From NCBI GenBank assembly GCA_015065685.1, contig SVPU01000001.1:62001-126000 (forward strand): a stretch of DNA of 64,000 bases, read 5' to 3'. Below, piece by piece: positions 1-8,628 of the stretch. This stretch comes from Oscillospiraceae bacterium. Lineage in GTDB: Bacteria > Bacillota > Clostridia > Oscillospirales > Acutalibacteraceae. Within the stretch, counting starts at the first letter, position 1; each line of letters opens with the position of its first letter. The position numbers and the translations under genes are program-made. The notes beneath the pieces were generated by a model. The model was not told where the DNA came from and ran no database searches. It was given only the letters and a program-made list of their open reading frames with translations.

Positions 1-2200
1 CAAAAAGGCTGAGCCTAAAAAAGCAGAGCCCCAAAAGGCTGAGCCAAAGGCTAAAGCACCTGAGAAAAAGGCTACAGAGAAGGTAGAAGCAAAAGCAGAA
101 AAGGCAGCCCCCAAAGAGTCTAAAAAGGAAGAAAAGGCTGTGGCAAAAGAGCACAAGCCTTCTGATCCTAAGCCATTTACTTCACAGAAAAAGGATAAAA
201 AACCCGGTGAGGCACCCAACAGAGGTCCCGCCGAGATTCGTCATGTTGATACACGTACCTCAAACGTTAATATTGACAAATATAACGAAAAATATGAGAG
301 TATTGCACCTGCTAACTCAATGAGAGATAACTATTCGAGAAAGCAGAAAATTAAGCAAAAATCTCAGGATTATAAGCGTCCTCAAGGTGCAAAACGCGAG
401 ACCGAGGCTGACAAAATGCGCCGTATGCAGCTTGAGCGCATAAAGAAAACACCTATCACAGTAACCGTTGGCGATGAAATTACGGTAGGTGAGCTTGCTG
501 CAGCAATGAAAAAGACCGCTGCCGAGGTTATTAAGGAGCTTATGAAGCTCGGTATGCTTGCAACTGTTAATCAGGTGATTGATTACGATACCGCTGAAAT
601 CGTGGTAACCGAAATGGGTGCTAAAATTGAGAGAGCGGTTGTTGTTACAATTGAAGAGCAAATTATGGATGATACTGAGGATAATGCAGAAAACCTTAAG
701 CCCAGAAGTCCTGTTGTTGTTGTAATGGGCCACGTTGACCACGGTAAAACCTCACTTCTTGATGCTATCCGTAACACTGCCGTTACTGATACCGAAGCAG
801 GCGGCATTACACAGCACATCGGTGCTTATAAGGTTAACTGCAACGGAAACGAAATAACCTTCCTTGACACCCCCGGCCACGCTGCGTTTACATCGATGCG
901 CCAGAGAGGCGCAATGGCAACCGATATTGCGGTTTTGGTTGTTGCCGCTGATGACGGTATTATGCCCCAGACCATTGAGGCTATAAACCACGCAAAAGCC
1001 GCTAAGGTTCAGGTTATTGTTGCTATAAATAAGATGGATAAACCCGAGGCAAACCCCGACCGCATTTTGCAGCAGCTCACCGAACACGAGCTTGTTCCTG
1101 AAGAATGGGGCGGTGATACAATCTGTGTGCCTGTTTCGGCAAAAACACACGACGGTATCGATAATTTGCTTCAGAGCATTCTTCTTGTTGCCGAAATGAT
1201 GGAGCTTAAGGCTAACCCCGACAGACGCGCTAAAGGTATTGTTATTGAGGCCCGTCTTGATAAGGGTAGAGGTCCTGTGGCTTCTCTGCTTGTGCAGAAC
1301 GGAACTCTCAATTCGGGTGATATTATCGTTGCGGGCACTGCTGTTGGCCGTGTTCGTGTTATGACAAATGAAAACGGCGTTGAGGTTAAGAGTGCAGGTC
1401 CCTCTGTTCCTGTTGAGATTACAGGTCTTGCTGAAACCCCGAACGCAGGCGATGTGTTCGATGCTGTTTCGGATGAAAGACTTGCCCGCCAGCTCGTTGA
1501 GCAGAGAAAGCAAAAGGCAAAAGAAGAAATCTTCAATGCAAAACAAAAGGTTACACTTGACAATCTCTTCGAAAGTCTCAGTGAGGGCGACCTTAAAGAG
1601 CTTAACATCATTGTTAAGGCAGATGTTCAGGGTAGCGTTGAGGCTGTGCGCGAGAACCTTGTTAAGCTTTCAAATGAAGAGGTGCGCGTAAATGTTATTC
1701 ACGGCGGTGTTGGTGCAGTTAATGAATCTGACGTAATGCTCGCTACCACCTCTGCAGCTATCATTGTTGGCTTTAATGTTCGTCCCGATGCGGTTGCGAA
1801 GGCAGCTGCTGAGAGAGACGGCGTTGATATGCGTATGTACCGCGTAATTTACGACTGTATCGAAGAAATTCAGGCTGCTATGAAGGGTATGCTTGCTCCT
1901 AAGTACCGCGAGAATCAGATGGGAACGGTTGAGGTTAGAAATGTTTATAAGATTTCAAGCGTTGGTACAGTTGCAGGTAGCTATGTAACAAACGGTAAAA
2001 TAACAAGAGCTTGTCAGATAAGAGTTGTTCGTGACGGTATCGTTATCTGCGAGGATAAGATTGATTCACTTCGCCGCTTTAAGGATGATGTTAAGGAAGT
2101 GGCTCAAGGTTACGAATGCGGTATAAGCCTTGAAAAATTTGCTGATATTAAAGAGGGCGACATTTTTGAAGCCTTCATTATGGAGGAGTATAGAGACTAA
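1..2200 (+). CDS. infB: Translation initiation factor IF-2 (5' end outside window)
   Basis: GTPase that positions initiator tRNA on the 30S subunit and promotes subunit joining. The frame is open from base 2, so the gene starts upstream; a GTG at 140 is only an internal codon. The first ~46 visible codons are a Lys/Ala/Glu/Pro-rich linker with KKAEP-type repeats, typical of the variable IF-2 N-terminus. Next come the IF2_N module (about base 460), the G domain with GHVDHGKTS (base 727), DTPGH, NKMD and SAK motifs, then domains II-IV with the fMet-tRNA-binding C-terminus. The stop overlaps the rbfA start (TAATG). It heads the infB-rbfA-nrnA-truB-ribF operon. Confidence 0.97.
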   Translation, partial: KKAEPKKAEPQKAEPKAKAPEKKATEKVEAKAEKAAPKESKKEEKAVAKEHKPSDPKPFTSQKKDKKPGEAPNRGPAEIRHVDTRTSNVNIDKYNEKYESIAPANSMRDNYSRKQKIKQKSQDYKRPQGAKRETEADKMRRMQLERIKKTPITVTVGDEITVGELAAAMKKTAAEVIKELMKLGMLATVNQVIDYDTAEIVVTEMGAKIERAVVVTIEEQIMDDTEDNAENLKPRSPVVVVMGHVDHGKTSLLDAIRNTAVTDTEAGGITQHIGAYKVNCNGNEITFLDTPGHAAFTSMRQRGAMATDIAVLVVAADDGIMPQTIEAINHAKAAKVQVIVAINKMDKPEANPDRILQQLTEHELVPEEWGGDTICVPVSAKTHDGIDNLLQSILLVAEMMELKANPDRRAKGIVIEARLDKGRGPVASLLVQNGTLNSGDIIVAGTAVGRVRVMTNENGVEVKSAGPSVPVEITGLAETPNAGDVFDAVSDERLARQLVEQRKQKAKEEIFNAKQKVTLDNLFESLSEGDLKELNIIVKADVQGSVEAVRENLVKLSNEEVRVNVIHGGVGAVNESDVMLATTSAAIIVGFNVRPDAVAKAAAERDGVDMRMYRVIYDCIEEIQAAMKGMLAPKYRENQMGTVEVRNVYKISSVGTVAGSYVTNGKITRACQIRVVRDGIVICEDKIDSLRRFKDDVKEVAQGYECGISLEKFADIKEGDIFEAFIMEEYRD

Positions 2201-2547
2201 TGGCCGGTTACAAAATAAACCGCATAACTCAAGATATAAAGGTTGCACTTTGCGAGCTTTTGCGTGAAATAAAGGACCCAAGAGTAAGCAAATTGCTCAG
2301 CATTGTTAAGGTTGATGTTTCAGGAGACCTTTCATATGCCACAGTTTATGTCAGCGCTATTGAGGGCTTTGAAACAACCGTTACCTCGGTTAAAGCACTC
2401 AAGGGAGCGGCAGGCTTTTTAAGAAGAGAGCTGGGGGCTAGATTATCACTTAGAAAAGTTCCCGAGCTTCGCTTTGTGGCTGATGATTCAATCGAGCAAA
2501 GTGCAAATATATCTAAAATTATCGACTCATTTAAAGAGGAAAATTAA
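2200..2547 (+). CDS. rbfA: Ribosome-binding factor A
   Basis: Small KH-like protein that binds the immature 30S subunit and helps 16S rRNA 5'-end processing. The 115-residue length is normal. The N-terminus ([20 protein letters not shown]) carries the family's typical RI...I...L pattern, followed by DPRVSKLLSIVKVDVSGDLSYATVYVS-like core strands and an LRFVADDSIEQ segment near the C-terminus. The start shares one base with the infB stop, and a GGAGG-type site lies just inside the infB 3' end, so the two are translationally coupled. Confidence 0.95.
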   Translation: MAGYKINRITQDIKVALCELLREIKDPRVSKLLSIVKVDVSGDLSYATVYVSAIEGFETTVTSVKALKGAAGFLRRELGARLSLRKVPELRFVADDSIEQSANISKIIDSFKEEN

Positions 2548-2548
2548 G

Positions 2549-3553
2549 ATGAATAAAAAACATGAGAGCGGTTGCAAAGAGCTAACGCTCAGAAAAACCG
2601 CGGCTTTTTTGAAAAAGCATAATAATTATATAATCTTAACCCACGCTTCTCCCGATGGAGATACCTTGGGCTCGGCTTATGCGCTTTATTATGCTTTAAA
2701 CGAAATCGGCAAGGTTGCCTGTGTTGTTTGTCCCGATGTTATTCCCCAAAAATATGATTATTTTGCAAGAAAAACAGACCACGTTTCAAGGGAAAATGCA
2801 ACAGTTATTGCGGTTGATGTGGCTGATGAAAGGTTGCTCGGCGCGCTGCAGGAAGAATTCGCAGGGCAGATTGACATTTGTATTGACCACCACATTTCAA
2901 ACACAAGGTTTGCCAAAAATCTTTATCTTGATACCACTGCTGCTGCGGCGGCGGAATGCATATATGACCTTATCGCACTGATGAAGGTTAATATAAACGA
3001 TATTACGGCAAAGGCGATTTACACTGGGCTTGCTACCGATACGGGTTGTTTTAAATATTCTAATGTTACCGAAAAAACACATCTTTTAGCAGCCGAGCTT
3101 TATAATTTTAATATTGATGCGCCTGAAATAAACCGACTTATGTTTGACACAAAACCCAAAAAGCTTTTGGAGCTTGAAAAAATGGTTTTGGACAGTGCGG
3201 AATTCCATTTTGATGATAAGTGTATTATTCTCACCGTAACAGAGCAAATGCAGAACGAAACGGGCTGCAGCGGAACCGAGCTTGAGGGAATTGCGGTTAT
3301 TTCGCGCAGTGTTGAGGGTGTTAAAGCAGGTGTTACCATTAAACAAACCGATACCGAGGAGTTTAAGGTGTCGCTCAGAACATATCCTCCGCTTGATGCC
3401 AGCGAAATTTGCAAAAAACTCGGCGGCGGCGGTCATAAAAATGCTGCGGCTGCAACTGTTTTGGGTAATTTAGAGCAGGTTAAGGCAACTGTGCTTGGCG
3501 CCGTAAAAGAAAATATGGAGGAAGCTTATGCAGGGACTTCTTCTGCTGAATAA
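2549..3553 (+). CDS. nrnA: DHH/DHHA1 phosphoesterase (nanoRNase / pAp phosphatase)
   Basis: Predicted to degrade 2-5-mer RNAs and dephosphorylate pAp, possibly also linear cyclic-dinucleotide products. The start at ATG 2549 is preferred because AAAGAGGA sits 8 bases upstream, just past the rbfA stop; an earlier in-frame ATG at 2474 lies inside rbfA and has no such site. The protein is 334 residues. Visible motifs are THASPDGDTLGS (DxD metal site), VDVADE, IDHHISN (the DHH signature) and a C-terminal GGGGHKNAAAA loop of the DHHA1 substrate domain. The 3' end overlaps truB by 26 bases. This is the usual NrnA position between rbfA and truB in Firmicutes. Confidence 0.93.
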   Translation: MNKKHESGCKELTLRKTAAFLKKHNNYIILTHASPDGDTLGSAYALYYALNEIGKVACVVCPDVIPQKYDYFARKTDHVSRENATVIAVDVADERLLGALQEEFAGQIDICIDHHISNTRFAKNLYLDTTAAAAAECIYDLIALMKVNINDITAKAIYTGLATDTGCFKYSNVTEKTHLLAAELYNFNIDAPEINRLMFDTKPKKLLELEKMVLDSAEFHFDDKCIILTVTEQMQNETGCSGTELEGIAVISRSVEGVKAGVTIKQTDTEEFKVSLRTYPPLDASEICKKLGGGGHKNAAAATVLGNLEQVKATVLGAVKENMEEAYAGTSSAE

Positions 3554-4430
3554 GCCAAAGGGAATAACCTCATTTTCTGCGGTTTCAAGAATAAAAAGAA
3601 TAGCAAACGAAAAACGCGTTGGGCACACGGGCACCCTTGACCCTATGGCAACGGGTGTGTTGCCTATCCTTTTAGGCAGGGCCACGGCACTTTCTTCAAT
3701 TATGCTCGATGCCGATAAGCGTTATATCGCAAAAATAAAGCTTGGAATTAAAACCGATACCGATGATATTACCGGCGCAGTTTTAGAAGAAAAAAAGGTT
3801 AATGTAACCGAAAAAGAGTTGAATTCGGTGTTAGAACATTTTGTTGGAAAGCAAAAGCAAACGCCACCGATTTACAGCGCAATAAAAAAAGACGGTGTGA
3901 GATTATATGACCTTGCAAGGCAAGGCAAAACCACCGAAATTAAAGCGCGTGATATTGAGATTTTCAAAATAAGACTACTCGAAAAGCTTGATGAAAATAA
4001 TGAATTTTCGGTTGCTGTACATGTTTCAAAGGGAACCTATATACGCTCACTCGCACGTGATATCGGTGAATATTTGGGCTGTGGGGCCACCCTCACAGGA
4101 CTTGAACGCACCTATGCTTCGGGCTTTGACATAACCGAGTGTGTGTGCTTAGAGGCGTTAGAGGAGCAGGGCATAGGTCGATATATTTTAAACGAGGAGG
4201 CCGCTGTGAGTTTTTTGGCGCAAATCAATGTAACTGAAAAACAGGCAATAAGATTCACAAACGGCGGTCAGCTCGGCTTTGAAAGATTACATTTAAAAGA
4301 TGTCTGCGAGGGACAGCTGTTCAGAGTTAAATTTAATGATTTGTTGCTTGGAATAGGGTTTGCAGACATAGAAAAGCAAGAAATAGGAATAAAATGTATA
4401 ATTAATTATCCAAAGGATGATACAGAATGA
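3528..4430 (+). CDS. truB: tRNA pseudouridine(55) synthase
   Basis: Converts U55 in the T-loop of tRNAs to pseudouridine. The N-terminal LLLLNKPKGITSF and KRVGHTGTLDPMATGVLP motifs are diagnostic; the catalytic aspartate is D38 in GTLDP. The YSAIKKDGVRLYDLAR and GTYIRSLARDIG segments complete the active site. At 300 residues it is full length, with a short C-terminal PUA-like tail. ATG 3528 follows an ATGGAGGAAGC ribosome site inside nrnA. The stop overlaps the ribF start as ATGA. Confidence 0.96.
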   Translation: MQGLLLLNKPKGITSFSAVSRIKRIANEKRVGHTGTLDPMATGVLPILLGRATALSSIMLDADKRYIAKIKLGIKTDTDDITGAVLEEKKVNVTEKELNSVLEHFVGKQKQTPPIYSAIKKDGVRLYDLARQGKTTEIKARDIEIFKIRLLEKLDENNEFSVAVHVSKGTYIRSLARDIGEYLGCGATLTGLERTYASGFDITECVCLEALEEQGIGRYILNEEAAVSFLAQINVTEKQAIRFTNGGQLGFERLHLKDVCEGQLFRVKFNDLLLGIGFADIEKQEIGIKCIINYPKDDTE

Positions 4431-5260
4431 AAACTTCCATAGCTTTGGGTACTTTTGATGGTGTTCATAAGGGACATAGGGCAGTGCTTGATTTACCGAG
4501 AGACAGCAAAAAAATAGCGGTTTCATTTAAAATTCCGCCAAAGGCCGTCTTAACGGGACAGGTTTCTATGCTCACAACAGCCAAAGATAAATGCCGAATT
4601 TTAAAAGAACTCGGAATAGATGAAACCGTGCTTTTGGATTTCGGTATTGTAAGGGAATGGGAGCCAAAGGAATTTTTAGAATTTTTAAAAGAAAAATATA
4701 ATCCCGCCTTTATTTCGTGTGGCTTTAACTACCGTTTCGGCAAACACGGCGGCGGAAACGCTCAAATGCTCGGCGAATTCTGCCAAAAAAACAAAATAGA
4801 ATTTTGTTGCCACGAAATGATTACCGAAAACGGACAAACAGTTTCATCCTCGCGAATCAGAGAATTATTAAATGAGGGCAAAATAAAAGAAGCAAATTCA
4901 ATGCTTTTTGAGCCGTTTTGTTTCGAGGGGGAAGTAATAGCGGGCGATAAACGCGGCAGAACAATGGGCTTTCCCACTGTTAATCAAAGATATCCCGAAG
5001 AATTGGTAAAGCTTAAATTCGGGGTTTATAAAACCAAAATAAATTTTGATGATAAAGAGTATTTTGGGGTAACTAATATCGGCGTTCGCCCAACATTTAA
5101 ATCGGATTATATTATCAGCGAAACCTTTATAAAGGATTTTTGCGGCGATTTATACGAAAAGAAGATAAAAATAACCCCAATGGAATTTTTAAGGGAAGAA
5201 AAAAAGTTCTCCACCTTAGAAGAAATGATTAAACAAATAGAATCTGATATAAACAGTTAA
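4427..5260 (+). CDS. ribF: Bifunctional riboflavin kinase / FMN adenylyltransferase
   Basis: Makes FMN from riboflavin and FAD from FMN. The N-terminal nucleotidyltransferase domain (about residues 1-150) has IALGTFDGVHKGHR and CGFNYRFGKHGGG; SSSRIRELLNEG closes it. The C-terminal flavokinase domain carries GDKRGRTMGFPTVNQ and a YFGVTNIGVRPTF strand. At 277 residues it is somewhat shorter than the usual ~310, mainly in the first domain, but all motifs are present. The start overlaps the truB stop by four bases. Confidence 0.94.
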   Translation: MKTSIALGTFDGVHKGHRAVLDLPRDSKKIAVSFKIPPKAVLTGQVSMLTTAKDKCRILKELGIDETVLLDFGIVREWEPKEFLEFLKEKYNPAFISCGFNYRFGKHGGGNAQMLGEFCQKNKIEFCCHEMITENGQTVSSSRIRELLNEGKIKEANSMLFEPFCFEGEVIAGDKRGRTMGFPTVNQRYPEELVKLKFGVYKTKINFDDKEYFGVTNIGVRPTFKSDYIISETFIKDFCGDLYEKKIKITPMEFLREEKKFSTLEEMIKQIESDINS

Positions 5261-5288
5261 ACCTTAAATTTAAAAAGGAGAAAAAAGA

Positions 5289-7697
5289 ATGGCAGTTAAA
5301 AGAAAAGGAACTACCCGCCGCACAGCAACAAAACAGAGTGCTAATACAAACACTGCAGGTAAAAGGCAGTTAATGTCGGTTATCTGGTTTGCAGTTGCAA
5401 TATTTTTCCTCTGTGTTGTTTTCATTGAGGGACAAAATGTGTGGGCGTGGCTTCACAATACAATTTTCGGTATATTCGGTGTAACTGCATATTTTTATCC
5501 ATTCTTATTAGGTTTTATAGCAGTTATGTTTGCTATGGATAAAATAACGGGCTCACTCACCGCAAAAGCCATTGAATCAGGTGTTCTTGTGGTTCTTATA
5601 GGTGCCGCGGTGGATATTTTCTTAAAGCATAAGGAAATAGGCTTTTGGGAGCATTTGGTTGGTGCTTTCGAATCGGGAATTTCGCTTAAAAGCGGCGGAT
5701 TTTTAGGTGCGCTTATCGGTCAACCGCTTTACCTTGCTTTCGGACAAACGGGTGCCGCAATAACGGTTATTCTGCTAATTTTTGTGTTCTTTATGATAAT
5801 CACGGGAACAACCCTTATAGCACTTTTCAAAACCCTTACAAAGCCGGTTAAAACAATTTCCGAACAGGCAGAAAGCGCTTTCCAGGCAAGAGCAGAAAGA
5901 GATGAGAATGAACCTAAATCTAAATCAAAGCTCAAGGTTATAAAGGGCTTTGATGTGGATATCCCTGTGGATGATATACCCGAAAAGCGCAAGAAGGATA
6001 GAACAAGCCTTTCCGATAAGCAAAGAAAGCTCGTGAGCTCTTATTATGATGTGCCCGAAAAGGCAGTACCCGAGACAGAGCTTCCTGATGGTGCGGATGA
6101 CCGCAAAAATATGAAGGATGCCTTAAAGGCAACCGCTAAAGAGGCAGAGGAAAACGCCGAGACCATCAATTTCAAGGAAGAAACAGATAAATTTAAGGCA
6201 GATATGGATAAAATGGATACCGCGACCGATGATGGTTATGAATTCCCGCCCATATCACTCTTAAGGGCTTCTGAAAACGGCGGACTTTCTGTTTCAAAAG
6301 GCTCTGAAATGACAGGTGAGCACCTTGTTGAAACACTCCGCTCGTTCGGTGTTGAAACAAGAATTGTTAACATCAGCCGAGGCCCAACAGTAACCCGTTA
6401 TGAGCTTCAGCCCTGTGCGGGTGTTAAAATAAGCAAAATCACCAACCTTGCGGATGATATTGCGCTTAACCTTGCAACCGCAGGTGTTAGAATTGAGGCA
6501 CCGATACCGAACAAGGCGGCAGTAGGAATTGAGGTTCCCAACAAGACAAGTGATGTTGTTGATGTGCGCGGAATAATTGAATCTCCCGCCTTTACAGCTG
6601 CAAAGAGCAAGCTCACTGTGGCAATGGGTAGAGATATCGGCGGTAATGTTGTGGTGGCTGATATTGGTAAAATGCCTCACGGACTTATAGCCGGTGCCAC
6701 GGGCTCTGGTAAATCGGTTTGCATTAACACAATAATTATGAGTATACTCTACAAGGCAACACCCGATGAGGTTAAACTCTTGATGATTGACCCAAAGGTT
6801 GTTGAGCTTGGAATTTATAACGGCATTCCGCATTTGTTGGTACCCGTTGTTACCGACCCGAGAAAAGCATCGGGTGCACTCGGTTGGGCGGTTAGCGAAA
6901 TGGAAAAACGCTATAAAATGTTTGCCGACCGCGGTGTTCGCGACCTTTCGGGTTATAATAAGTTTGTGGAAACTCTCGGAGACCCCGAGGTTGAGAAATT
7001 ACCTCACATAGTTATAATTATCGATGAGCTGGCAGACCTTATGATGACTGCACCAAATGAGGTCGAGGATTCAATCAACCGAATCGCAGCCAAGGCGAGA
7101 GCTGCAGGTATGCATCTTATAATTGCAACACAGCGCCCGTCAGTCGATGTTGTAACAGGTGTTATTAAAGCTAATATCCCAACAAGAATTGCGTTTGCGG
7201 TGTCTTCACAAATAGATAGCCGAACAATTCTTGACTCTGCGGGTGCAGAAAAGCTTTTAGGCCGAGGCGATATGCTCTTTAGCCCTATGGGCTCTAATAA
7301 ACCGAGCAGAATTCAAGGCTGCTTTGTGAGTGATGAAGAAATTGAAAGCGTTATCGACTTTATAAAGAGCGGCAAAACCGCAGATTATGATGACAATGTT
7401 ATGGTTGAAATTGAGCGTCAGGCTGCGGTTGAAAAGAAGCAGAAAACAGGCCTTCCTGAAGATGGCCCCGATGAAGACCCGATGCTTCAGGATGCCATTA
7501 AGGTTGTTGTTGAAAACGGAATGGCTTCAACCTCGCTCTTGCAAAGAAAGCTAAAGCTTGGCTATGCGAGAGCTGCCCGCATTGTTGATGAAATGGAACA
7601 ACGCGGCGTGGTAGGCCCTTATGAAGGCTCAAAGCCGAGAAAGGTACTTATAACAAAAGAACAGTTAATGGAGAGCGAGGCTTCCAGTGAAGATTGA
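5289..7697 (+). CDS. ftsK: DNA translocase FtsK/SpoIIIE
   Basis: Septal ATP-driven DNA pump that clears chromosome DNA at division and, in spore formers, moves DNA into the forespore. Residues about 29-180 contain four to five membrane segments, followed by a charged linker (about 190-320). The motor domain has Walker A GATGSGKS at residues 469-476, LLMIDPK, and Walker B HIVIIIDELADLMM. The C-terminal gamma winged helix (TSLLQRKLKLGYARAARIVDEM) reads polar DNA signals. A strong AAAGGAG lies just upstream. One gene encodes the whole protein, and whether it serves division, sporulation or both cannot be told from sequence. The last codons overlap the next gene. Confidence 0.95.
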   Translation: MAVKRKGTTRRTATKQSANTNTAGKRQLMSVIWFAVAIFFLCVVFIEGQNVWAWLHNTIFGIFGVTAYFYPFLLGFIAVMFAMDKITGSLTAKAIESGVLVVLIGAAVDIFLKHKEIGFWEHLVGAFESGISLKSGGFLGALIGQPLYLAFGQTGAAITVILLIFVFFMIITGTTLIALFKTLTKPVKTISEQAESAFQARAERDENEPKSKSKLKVIKGFDVDIPVDDIPEKRKKDRTSLSDKQRKLVSSYYDVPEKAVPETELPDGADDRKNMKDALKATAKEAEENAETINFKEETDKFKADMDKMDTATDDGYEFPPISLLRASENGGLSVSKGSEMTGEHLVETLRSFGVETRIVNISRGPTVTRYELQPCAGVKISKITNLADDIALNLATAGVRIEAPIPNKAAVGIEVPNKTSDVVDVRGIIESPAFTAAKSKLTVAMGRDIGGNVVVADIGKMPHGLIAGATGSGKSVCINTIIMSILYKATPDEVKLLMIDPKVVELGIYNGIPHLLVPVVTDPRKASGALGWAVSEMEKRYKMFADRGVRDLSGYNKFVETLGDPEVEKLPHIVIIIDELADLMMTAPNEVEDSINRIAAKARAAGMHLIIATQRPSVDVVTGVIKANIPTRIAFAVSSQIDSRTILDSAGAEKLLGRGDMLFSPMGSNKPSRIQGCFVSDEEIESVIDFIKSGKTADYDDNVMVEIERQAAVEKKQKTGLPEDGPDEDPMLQDAIKVVVENGMASTSLLQRKLKLGYARAARIVDEMEQRGVVGPYEGSKPRKVLITKEQLMESEASSED

Positions 7698-8607
7698 GTT
7701 CGCGAATCAAAGCAAGAAGTTTAAAAAACGCGCATCTATAATCGTTTTTGTCTGTCTTTTGATAGTGTTGACTGTTTGTTATGCATTTTCAAGCGGATTT
7801 TTCACAAGCGAAAGATTTGGAAACAGTGTTAACGGATTTGATGAGAGTCAGGATTTTGTGAAAATTATAGATGTTGGTCAGGGCGACAGTATACTGATTT
7901 ACAGTAACGGTTATTCTGCTCTTATTGACACAGGGCTGGAAGAAGCCGGATTGGATGTTTGCCTAGAACTCGAAAAATGCGGCATTGAAAAGCTTGATGT
8001 TTTGTTGCTTACGCATCTTGATTCTGACCATACAGGAAGTATAGCCTCGATAATATCAAACTTTGGGGTTTCAAATCTCATATTGCCCGAGCTATCTGTC
8101 GAGAGTGAGGGCATCACAAGAGCCGAGCTCGCTATTAACGCTATAACTCAAAGCAAGGGTAATGTCTTTACTGCGGTGAGCGGAATGAACTTCCGTATCG
8201 GCGAGTTTGAGTTTACTATATTGGCATCATTCCCTAATATGCCCGATGAAAATAACCGTTCTGTAATTTCGGTTGCCGAAATAGACGGTAAAAAGTTTCT
8301 CTTCACGGGTGATATGGAGGCGAAGGCCGAAAAGGCTCTGCTTTCAGAGGGGCTTAACCTTAAATGCGATGTTTTAAAGGTTGGTCATCACGGAAGCAGT
8401 ACCTCAAGCAGCAAAAGCTTTCTTAACAAGGTAAAGCCAAAATACGCTGCGATTTCTGTTGGTGCAGATAATATGTATGGGCACCCTCACAGAGAGGTTC
8501 TGGCAGCTTTTGAGAATATTGATGCAAAGGTTTACAGAACAGATATAAACGGCGATATAACATTCTTTGTTGAAGATGGCATAATTAGCTGCAGGTGTGA
8601 GAAATAA
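7687..8607 (+). CDS. Membrane-anchored ComEC-like metallo-beta-lactamase hydrolase
   Basis: This 306-residue protein has one N-terminal membrane segment (about residues 15-35) and then a metallo-beta-lactamase fold like the C-terminal domain of ComEC/Rec2: KIIDVGQGDSILI, THLDSDHTGS (metal-binding HxxxDH-type motif), FTGD, KVGHHGSSTSSS and GHPHREVL. The ComEC channel domain is absent, so it is a stand-alone predicted extracytoplasmic hydrolase, possibly a nuclease or phosphodiesterase. It begins at GTG 7687, 11 bases before the ftsK stop, so translation is probably coupled to ftsK. The substrate is unknown. Confidence 0.85.
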   Translation: MKIEFANQSKKFKKRASIIVFVCLLIVLTVCYAFSSGFFTSERFGNSVNGFDESQDFVKIIDVGQGDSILIYSNGYSALIDTGLEEAGLDVCLELEKCGIEKLDVLLLTHLDSDHTGSIASIISNFGVSNLILPELSVESEGITRAELAINAITQSKGNVFTAVSGMNFRIGEFEFTILASFPNMPDENNRSVISVAEIDGKKFLFTGDMEAKAEKALLSEGLNLKCDVLKVGHHGSSTSSSKSFLNKVKPKYAAISVGADNMYGHPHREVLAAFENIDAKVYRTDINGDITFFVEDGIISCRCEK

Positions 8608-8628
8608 TCCTGCGTTGGAGGAAGCATT

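Noticed and set aside
1..139. GTG at 140 taken as the start of infB.
   Set aside because: The frame is open to the window edge with typical KKAEP-type IF-2 linker repeats, so the gene begins upstream.
317..1611. Long open frames antisense to infB.
   Set aside because: They are shadow frames of a strongly conserved coding region and lack ribosome sites.
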